The notes below the pieces were generated by a model. The model saw only the letters and a program-made list of their open reading frames with translations, was not told the origin of the DNA and made no database searches. Below are positions 55,910 through 64,000 of a stretch of 64,000 nucleotides of DNA, piece after piece. The DNA is taken from positions 26,770,162 to 26,834,161 of the forward strand of contig CM053337.1 of assembly GCA_028583605.1 (NCBI GenBank), written 5' to 3'. Each line of letters opens with the position of its first letter. Position 1 is the first letter of the stretch. Origin of the DNA: Dastarcus helophoroides (lineage: Eukaryota > Arthropoda > Insecta > Coleoptera > Bothrideridae). The position numbers were made by a program, and so were the translations under genes.

Positions 55910-56319
55910 AAAAGTAAAATTGAAGGCGCTCAAATTCTACAAGATACGCAGGCTGCTGAACCGCTGAACATTTAGAAACACATCTTGCTAATGGTGAAAA
56001 CAAAAATTCGTTACCGAATGATGCAATTCAGCGTCTCTCTGTGTCGAGAAAAATTTGTTTAAATTATGAGTATTTATTGTCGCGAGGATGTACACATTTT
56101 ACAATGTAAAATATTGAGAGGCAATTAATTTGTACTTGGGAATAAAATAATGTTCGATATGGTCACTAAATGTCTTCTTGGTATTTGTTATTTTGACCTT
56201 TTAATGTCTTTTTTAGAGTATTTTGCCTTTTAATGCCTTTTTAGCTGTTCGTTTTTGCCTAAGTTAAAGTTCTGCTCATCTTTTTACCCTCCTTGATGGT
56301 GCCTAAAATTCGGTCTCTA
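55910..56319. mobile_element. TAGAG-family hAT-like element, 3' part
   Basis: Shares gtgtcgagaaaaatttgttt, acattttacaatgtaaaata, ttaatttgtacttgggaata and the final tttgcctaagttaaagttct to cctaaaattcggtctcta with the copies at 40-41 kb and 48.5 kb. The left end is not seen; the Gypsy element lies just to the left, so the copy may have been cut by it or by a deletion. Confidence 0.65.
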
Positions 56320-56327
56320 GTCATTAC

Positions 56328-57982
56328 CCTAAAGCTTGTCGGCAACTCGTGATAGTTACTCGGACCCATAAGTTTACCCCCTCAACGCGTCTAAAAGATA
56401 TTTCACTTCAAATATGTGCGATCATTTTCAATGCTCACATAGATTAACATATTGATAGAGACCGTCAAATTTTGTTAATAACGTTTTATGATAACTACCC
56501 AAACTTTGCTGTGGACACATCGCTTTAAATTTTTTCAGCAGAAAGTTTCAATTTTTTTTCTTCGATAGAAACATTTTCTTGGATTTTAACCAAAGAAATA
56601 AATTATCCAAACTCTGCTGTTGGATTTAATATTTGCAAATTCAGCCTGACATTTCCTTTTTAAACTTTCAAATTCCCCGCAAGTTCGTCCAACTCTCATC
56701 GAATTTAATGTATTTCCCTTGCAATTGATACAGCTCCTGCAGGCGGTGAAGTTTTATTTTTTCATATAAATGGTCTTGATGCTGACACGTTCTAATAAAG
56801 GAAAATAATTTTCTTTTTTTCTGTCAAAGAGGCGGACTGTCGGCTGAAATTGATATTTCTTTTTCTGTTTATGCAATTAAAACGAGTTTCTGGGATGACA
56901 AAGTTTTGAATACATTAACCGGGGTGGAAATTAACAAAATTATGCCGGCTACATTTTCGTCCCGATTTATTCCTTCTTTCGAAAGTTATGAATTTTCAGT
57001 GCGTTTTATCTCCGCAGTTTGTATTTTGTTTAGCCATGAATATTCATTATGAAATAATCTGTTTTCCTTCGAAATTGAAACTTATAATTTTATTTTAATA
57101 ATAAACTTTAATTGTACCAAATTTATAACGAACATTTGCTGATTTATGCGCGTCTGGATGTCTAACTAAGGGGTTATTTACTTATTTATTTCTGATGTTG
57201 ACTGGAAAATTTTGGTTCCTTTCTTTAATATAAAACAAAACCTTGGAAGACGCGTTTATAATTAAATTAATTATTTCGGTGAACCAGTAGCTTTTTCATT
57301 AGCTTTTATTGTACGTACAGGGTGTTAAAGAAGAAGTAAAATATTTGAAGAGGTAATATTATGAACCAAAATAATCACAAAACTCTTAGTAAACGAGGGT
57401 CCAGAAAGTAACGGTTTTAAATCCTTTTTTATTTTTCAAAAACTTGCATCTTCTTATGATAGTTGGCTGACGTTTTGTGTCGTATTAATTTTCGCAATGT
57501 TTGGGGCGACGAAAATCTACATGCTCTAATTCTCTAATCCTTAATAGAATCTAAACATCAGACACGTTTTTCATCAAACAGTTAGACGGGTATTGAAATT
57601 AATGTTGCCACCTTTTATTTGAGCAAATAAAGTATACTTTGTTAAGGCCTAGAAAAAACGTACATTGTATATTGTGTCAATATAAAGTATAATATTTATT
57701 TTAATTTATTATTTTCTAGGCATTTTACAAATTTAAAATGGAGCTACAATATAAGTGCAGCTACAATGGGACCGGGTGGAGTGCCTGTTCCTCTCTCTGA
57801 TTCTTGCAGCAAACATAAAATTTATATGTCTTCAACTAAAGGAATTTTTTGCAAAAATTTCTGTTCTATTCTTCGAAATTTATTTTTTCCTTGAAACATC
57901 TTTCGAAATTTTAATTTTTGCCCAATGTTCAATTATAATTTAATTACATAATTATATTATAATTATATATATTATAATTATA
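56328..57982. other. No gene recognised
   Basis: Mixed sequence. A terminus-like acagggtgttaaagaagaag lies near 57317 without a visible partner, and an AT-only stretch near 57930-57980 borders the small MITE. Confidence 0.4.
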
Positions 57983-58160
57983 TACAGGATCATGGTACAC
58001 CCCCTATATTTTCTTTATTTCTGAAGATAAAATTTTTAAAATTGTTACACTTGATGTATTTATAAAATGTAAAATTTTGACATAAAATTTATATTCCGAC
58101 TGTTGTTACTTTCGTTAAAACAGATACCAACTTTTTATTTTTAAATAGAACATCCTGTAT
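57983..58160. mobile_element. Small MITE with ACAGGATG-type inverted ends
   Basis: Left end tacaggatcatggtacaccc and right end, reverse complemented, tacaggatgttctatttaaa: the first eight bases are inverted copies and both ends are flanked by TA. Length about 178 bp, non-coding. This is consistent with a Tc1/mariner-type MITE but the shared inverted repeat is short. Confidence 0.45.
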
Positions 58161-58379
58161 ATTACTACATTTTTAAAATGTGCACATTTTTCTGAGTAGA
58201 GTGCACCTAAAACAAAACTAATTTTTAAACAATCGAAAATTTTTTGGTCCGATTTTATTTTTCGTCCTAGAAGGCCTCATTCTAATTAATTCTAATGGTC
58301 CACATTAACGCTAAAAAAATCAAATCGCGTAAAAAAGAAAGTACTTCATTCTTTTATCACGTTTATGGTTTTAATGTCA

Positions 58380-59223
58380 TAGCCTCATTTTTACTTAAAA
58401 ATTCGTCGTTTTTGTTAGAAATTTCGCCAGTTCTCGAAATTTGACTCTTTATTTCAAATATAATTTTCCGTAACTTTATTTATTAAAATTTGCTAGGCCT
58501 TCTGCTAGAAAAATATTATAAAAAGAAAAATAAAGTATTTTTTAGAGATTTTAAATTTTTATAAAAGGCCAAAAACACAACTAATTTCTAATAATCCAAA
58601 TTTCTGGAAGTTTCCCTTGTTCGTCCAAATTTCGACAGTTAACTCGATATTGGACATTTTCGGATGTCACATGCAGGCAGGCTAAGGAGCCAGTTTCTTT
58701 CTGACTTGAGCAGTCAAGAGAAAAATAAATATTCAGAAATATTTTTCCTATATTTCTTTTTCCTAAAATTTTGATTTCTTTTAAAATTAGCCTTGTTTCT
58801 AAATTTCGAAAAAATTTGACTCACTCTGGGAAATTTGGAATTTTCACTAAATTAAACCTTTTTCTTAATATTTAGGTCTGTTTCGAGAAATATCGATCAT
58901 TTTCTTGAAATTTCTATCTTTTTCTCAAGATTTCCATGTTTAAGTTCATTTTTGTTTTTAAAAGTTTTATTTCTTCTCGAAGCTAGCCTTTTTTTTGAAA
59001 TTATGATATTTTTTGCCAAACCCATCTTTATTCGAAATCTCAACTTCATCTCTAATTTCGATTTTGTATGTTTTTCGAAATAATAATTTTTTCTCAAGTT
59101 TGTTATTTTTCCAAAATTTGCATTTTTTTATAATTTTTTTTACGAACCTTTTCAGAATTCAACTACTTTCTCAAAATAAGATTTTTTGCACGAAATTTCC
59201 GTTTGTTTTTGAAATTTCGTCCT
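58380..59223 (+). repeat. T-rich degenerate array
   Basis: Same class of T-rich periodic sequence, immediately left of the hAT-type element at 59232. Confidence 0.6.
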
Positions 59224-59231
59224 TTTCTTGG

Positions 59232-61264
59232 CAGGCACGTAGCCAGGGGGGGAGTCCAAGGGGTCCGAAATGAATATTCGCCAACAAATGTACGATGATA
59301 CGAATTGAAATATCAATAGAAAAATGGATTGTATATTTAAGCATGAAAAGAATGTCCGAAATTGCTAACTACTAAGCAAAATCGCCATGTAGGCATTTTA
59401 AAAAAAGTTGGCAATGAGCTCAAGGCTTCCCAATATATGCTTCAATCGTCACGTACGTGCAGCAGCGGCATTGCAGTCAAAGGACATATTCTTATACCTA
59501 ATCTACTTTATTATATTAGCTCATATTTCATATTGCCAAATTGCCATAGGAAATACAATACAAATCATGATTATGGAACGAGTTAAGAATTAGTCGACAA
59601 GTCGACTCTTGATCGGTGGTAAGTTAAATACGTGAACTTAAAATGGAAATTAGGAAATTTTTCTTTGGTAAGTTTCACGTTTTTATTTATCAAATTTATA
59701 TAATGTTAAGGTCACTAGATTTTATTCTTTATTTTTACTAATTGCCAAAATGGAAAAAAAATAAAAGAGACGAATAAAAATAATTAATGTGTCTTCTTAT
59801 ATTTTCTGAAGAATATTTTTTAGAAATATTGATAATTTAACAAAATTCCAAGTTTAAATTGAAAATTCGAAATTATTTTCTTCAATTTTACGTCTCAGTA
59901 AGCACATAATCGATTTCATTAATTTATTTTTTTAAATTCCAAGGACTTATAAATAATTTTTTGCCGAATTCTGGTGTTTTTTCTCCAAAATGTTTTACTT
60001 TTGATTCATAAATTTTCTATATATTGCAACGTTTTTCTAAATTTCGATTATTTTGGGAAATTTTCGAAATATCAACTTCTTTTGTAATATTTCTTCAACT
60101 TTCTTTTAATTTTTTATTCAAATTCAAAATTTCAACTTTTTCAGAGATTTCTCTCTTTTGATAAAAATATTTATACGCATTTTGACATTATTTTCAAAAT
60201 ATTCATTTTAGTTTAAAAATATAAACTTTTTTTTAATTCAAGTTTGGACTCTTAATTTTCCTTTTATTTAAAGAAAATTTTTATTTGCAATTCCAACTTT
60301 CGATGTTTTTAAGACTTAATTTTTATTTAACATTTTGAAAAAATTTGGAAATATCAACATTTTTATTTTTCCACTTCGACTTTAAATTAGAAATTTCTAA
60401 AAAAATGATTTTATAAATTTCGTTTTTCTTAAAATTTTCAGTTTAGCTAGATCTATTTTTTCTTTTCTAAATTTTTCGCTTTGCACTAAAAATTGTATGC
60501 TTTAATTTTTTTAAAATTTTAATTCTAGTCACAAAATTTCTACTTAAAAAAAAATTCTAGTTTAAAACCAAAATTTTTGCTTCATCAGAAAATTTTCGGT
60601 TTTTTTCCAATATTTAAATTTTTTCTACATATTTGGGTAAACTCAACATTTTTAGTTAAAAAAAGTTGACTTTAACTTTGAAGCTCCTGGATTTTGTTTG
60701 ATAAAGTTCTTTTCTTTTTTCATCCTTTTAATTTTTCGTCCAAATTTGTGCTTTTCCTGAAGATTTTTAGATCCACCCTTTTTTTTTCTAAAATAAATTT
60801 AAAGTTTCGACAAAAATCGAAATTACAAATTAAAATGGAAGCTTCTATTGAAATTTTTTTATTTCATCTTTAATATCTAATATTCCCAATTTCGTCTTTG
60901 ATCTGAAATTTGAAGCTGTTTTAAAAAGTTCAAATATCACGTATTTTGAAAAAAATACTGTGTAATTCTATTTTTTTTTTTTTTTCAAAATGTCGAGATA
61001 GACTAGATTTGAAAGATTTAAATATCGAGACTGAAGTCGAACATGAGAGTTTCAAATTATAGTTCAAATTTCGAAGTTAAGATTGTAAATTTTACGCAAA
61101 AGTAAAAAATGAGCACTAAGTAAAAGACCAAGACGTTTATTGATTTAACAACTCAACTTTTTTTTTAAATTTTGCAATATTGCTCAATTCGAGGAAGTTT
61201 ATGTCTCTAACTTAAAAAAAAAGCGGGGGAGTTGGACCTTCCCCGAACGAAAATTCTGGCTAAG
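59232..61264. mobile_element. hAT-type element filled with T-rich array (2.0 kb)
   Basis: Flanked by identical TTTCTTGG at 59224-59231 and 61265-61272. The left end reads CAGGCACGTAGCCAGGGGGG; the right end reads cgaacgaaaattctggctaa, so AGCCAG is inverted near the tip but the last bases of the right terminus appear lost. The interior is T-rich array from about 59800 on, preceded by about 400 bp of other sequence (59280-59650). No transposase trace. Confidence 0.65.
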
Positions 61265-61272
61265 TTTCTTGG

Positions 61273-61850
61273 AATTTCTCTGAATGATTTATAATGTTTG
61301 TCCATTTCGAAGTTCTCTCAACATTTTTTTTTGCAGAGTCGTAATTTTTCTGAACAGGAAGGTTTTTCTGAAAATTTTTTAGACCTTAACTTTCAGAAAT
61401 TTTGATTGCTTTCTTCTATGTAGCTTTTCCACGATTTTTTTATTTTTATCTCAATATTGGATATTTATTTCTAAAAATTTAAACTTTTTTTCTAAATTCG
61501 CGTTGTTTCTCCAAATTTTGAATCTTTTAACTACAATACTCTTTTCCTTAAATTTCGACTTTTTTTCAAAAATTTTTCTTATTATATTACATAATTTATT
61601 ATCCAAATACTACTTTTTAACCTTTGTTTCTGAAATTGTTTATTTATTTCGAAATGTCCCCAATATTTTTAGTACCTGTCTTTTTTTAAGATTTTAACTT
61701 TTGTCTCAAAATTTGATGTTTTATGGTTGAAAAGACATCGGCTTCTCTTTCTAAATTAGATCCACATGTTAACAAAATGTCGAGAAAAATATCTTTGGAG
61801 ATTTCGAGAAAACAATTACGAAGGTAAATCAAATATGAACCGAAATTTGT
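61273..61850 (+). repeat. T-rich degenerate array
   Basis: Continuation of array sequence beyond the hAT-type element, consistent with that element having inserted into an existing array together with 58380-59223. Confidence 0.55.
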
Positions 61851-61884
61851 TTTTTAAAATGCATTGGTACAAGATACATATATA

Positions 61885-62280
61885 AAGGTTATTAACTATT
61901 TTTCTACATAATCTCTAATTTTGTTAAGCATTTTTTCCAACAGATTGGGGGTTTTTAATGCCATCATCATAAAAAGAAGGTAGGCGTGTTTGCAGCCAAT
62001 CGCACACAAATGTCTCAACAGCATCATCATCATAGAATCATCAAAGAAGTCGACGCCTACACTACAATCTTGATCACTTTCATCCGAAAACCTTGACCGC
62101 CGATTAATAACTAAATAAATGGAATATAACTCATAAATTACATCATCAAAAGCGCGCCGTGAATTGTGAATCCCCGAGCACTGGCTGTACATATGATAAT
62201 CACATGGTGATAAGTCGCTACTATAAGGGGGGTGTTCTAATATTGCCCAAGGCATTTCCTCCAATTCTTGATGTGTCAGA
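61885..62280 (-). pseudogene. mariner-like transposase, C-terminal part, frameshifted
   Basis: Minus strand from 62264: ELEEMPWAILEHPPYSSDLS then PCDYHMY, with the third catalytic Asp (CDYH) intact, followed by RRAFDDVIYEL. In other frames come VCDWLQTRLPSFYDDGIKN and finally KMLNKIRDYVEK with its stop (about 61896), matching the canonical C-terminus of mariner transposases (FY.DGI...W..C....GDYVEK). The DNA-binding and first catalytic parts are missing; sequence of another element starts at 62283. Confidence 0.85.
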
Positions 62281-62282
62281 TT

Positions 62283-64000
62283 CAGTGGCGGCTAGTGGCT
62301 AAAACTAGAGGGGGTGCTGCGACGGCGTTTGTGTTAAAATTGTGTAAAAGCAAATGAGTTTAAAAAATTAATAACTGAAACCACCTCTGTTGCTTCTCAA
62401 TGAACCTCCAATAGAAATCTCAACTTTAGGTAAATTCGAAAATGCAAAATTTCGAGGAAAAATTGAAATTTTGTGATTAAATAATGAATTTTATCTGGTT
62501 TTTTCCCTGGTTCCCTGAGCTTGAAATATATATTTTTTAAGACCGATATTTTTTTTTTAAATATAAACTTTTTAAGAAAAATGTTGAATTAAAACTCAAA
62601 ATTAAAGAAATAGTAAGAAAAATTTTTATTTTTAAAATTGTTCGAAGTTTTGAAACAAATTTCGAAAAAGAACTTGCAGTTCAATTAAAAATAAATTCCC
62701 AAAAATAGGATCTACTTCAAACTAAAATATTTGATCTTTAGAGCTTCCCTGGGAACTTTAAAATTGCTAGAAAAAATTTAAATTAGAACATTAAATTGTT
62801 TATTAATTTTTTAAAAGGATTTGACTATTTTTAATTTCGAAATTTCGACTTTTCTAGAAATGTTGACTCATGTTTGAAAATTTCAATAAGTCCTACTTTA
62901 AAAAAGAAATTTTGAAAATATTTTTGACAATTTATTTATTTTTAAAAATTGTTTTTTTTTATTGATTCTGACATTATTTTTTCAAAAATTTTAGGTACAA
63001 ATAACAAATTTCAACTTTTTTCTAGAAATGTTGTCTGCCTGTTCTCCAAATTTTGAGTTTAATCTTCAAATTTTAATCTATTTTTTAACGAAATTTGACG
63101 GACTTGACAATTCCAGGAATAAATTTAACAAATAAAAATAACAGTTCTTGAAAAATTGAAAATTTTGATTCAGAATTTTCTTCGGTTCTATAATAGTGGT
63201 AAGTTTTTTTTTTTTGGCGAAATCGAATCAAATCGCAAAAAGTTGAAATTTAGAAGGTTCATTTTTTCTTTAAATTTAATATTTGTCTCACAATTTAATA
63301 TTTTCCTCAAAATTCAAAATTTTTCTCAAAATTGAAAACTCTTTTTTAACTTCTTCGTTTTTTTCCAAAATGTTGACATTTTTGGAGAAACATTTATGTT
63401 AGGAAAAAAAACCATTATATGGTTTTTTTTTCTGAACATTTTTTGTTAAAATTTCTATATAAGGAATACATTAAAGCAATCACTAAATACGTACTTAATT
63501 AATTTTAAAAATGTTAACCCCAAGCGGGGTGAAAAAGGATATTTAACTGAACATTGAAATTTAAAATTTTCTTTTACAAGCCTAAAATTGGGGTTTGAAA
63601 AACAATTTTGCTCGAACAAGGCAATATTTAAAAAGTCGAAATTTTCGAAAAACGGAAAAAAAAAATTCGAAACAAGACGCATTTTCAGGTCCTAAGAGGA
63701 TGACAAACGCTATTATTGATTATTAAAAGATGTCAGCAGTTTCTAAAAAATTTTGGCTCAACAAGACAAAATTTTGAAATATCGAAATTTTCAACAACAA
63801 AAATTGAAAATTTCGATAGTTAACATTTTGAAAAAACTGTAAAATGTTTTAAAAAAGTCGAAATTTTTAAAAAGGGTCTTCATTTTTAAATCAAGACGAA
63901 ATTTTGAAAAAGGTCAAATTTTCAAAAAAAAATCGAAATTTAAAAAAAATAATTTCAAATAAAAGTCGAAATTTAAAAAGAGCCAAAATTTCGAAAATAA
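62283..64000. mobile_element. Probable hAT-type element, left end and AT-rich interior, runs off the window
   Basis: CAGTGGCGGCTAGTGGCTAA followed by a gagggggtgctgcg stretch has the form of a hAT terminus. It directly abuts the truncated mariner gene. From about 62400 on the sequence is mixed and then A-rich array, like the interiors of the other hAT-type elements. The right terminus is outside the window, so the superfamily call rests on one end. Confidence 0.45.

Noticed and set aside
1..64000. CRISPR array, tRNA, rRNA, bacterial operon or phage signals
   Set aside because: No regularly spaced identical repeats, no cloverleaf or rRNA core recognised, and all coding traces are eukaryotic transposable elements.

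Overview
This window looks like nuclear DNA of an arthropod, most likely an insect. It is very AT-rich and every recognisable coding trace belongs to a transposable element. The mix of decayed families is typical of insect genomes: RTE-like and CR1/Jockey-like LINEs, a GIY-YIG Penelope-like element (PLE), Ty3/Gypsy and BEL/Pao LTR elements, mariner and pogo/Tigger-like transposases, piggyBac-type and hAT-type elements. I see no convincing exon of a host gene, no tRNA or rRNA gene, no CRISPR array and no operon. The species cannot be named from the sequence.

Layout. 1-1010 is an A-rich degenerate array. 1419-2290 is the C-terminal part of a pogo/Tigger-like transposase. 4120-5650 (+) is an RTE-like reverse transcriptase and 8465-10340 (-) is the ORF1 plus endonuclease part of a similar LINE; together they read like one LINE split by an inversion. 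A mariner remnant lies at 6540-7200. 11281-13190 (-) is a CR1/Jockey-like LINE cut by a 635-bp hAT MITE with a perfect 8-bp target duplication. 15758-18870 is a large non-coding hAT-type element filled with AT-rich periodic sequence. 19860-20681 is a solo Gypsy LTR interrupted by a 5'-truncated PLE with a perfect 12-bp duplication. 23989-24567 is a TTAA-flanked piggyBac-type MITE, 25076-25421 an intact solo LTR with an ATAT duplication, 25875-26036 a hairpin with about 20-bp flanking direct repeats, and 26072-28327 a near full-length PLE with a dead RT.

29840-33261 is a second array-bearing hAT element. 35057-39040 and 40369-48749 are two copies of a third family (ends TAGAGGCCGGATTTTA, imperfect 8-bp duplications), each interrupted by array-bearing elements; the second also holds a BEL/Pao gag-protease remnant and a small basic ORF. 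50941-55742 (-) is a Ty3/Gypsy element with gag, protease, RT (with an internal tandem duplication), RNase H and a truncated integrase. 59232-61264 is another array-bearing hAT-type element, 61885-62280 a mariner C-terminus, and 62283 to the end probably the start of another hAT-type element.

The two most interesting observations are: (1) a short hairpin element present in three copies (21307-21471, 37265-37693, 37801-37932), each flanked by a different perfect 12-16 bp direct repeat, which implies a SINE-like retroposon with a palindromic body; and (2) the kilobase-scale AT-rich arrays with a roughly 20-bp rhythm repeatedly coincide with the interior of hAT-type elements, sometimes as a T-rich half followed by an A-rich half. 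All coordinates and repeat comparisons were made by eye.
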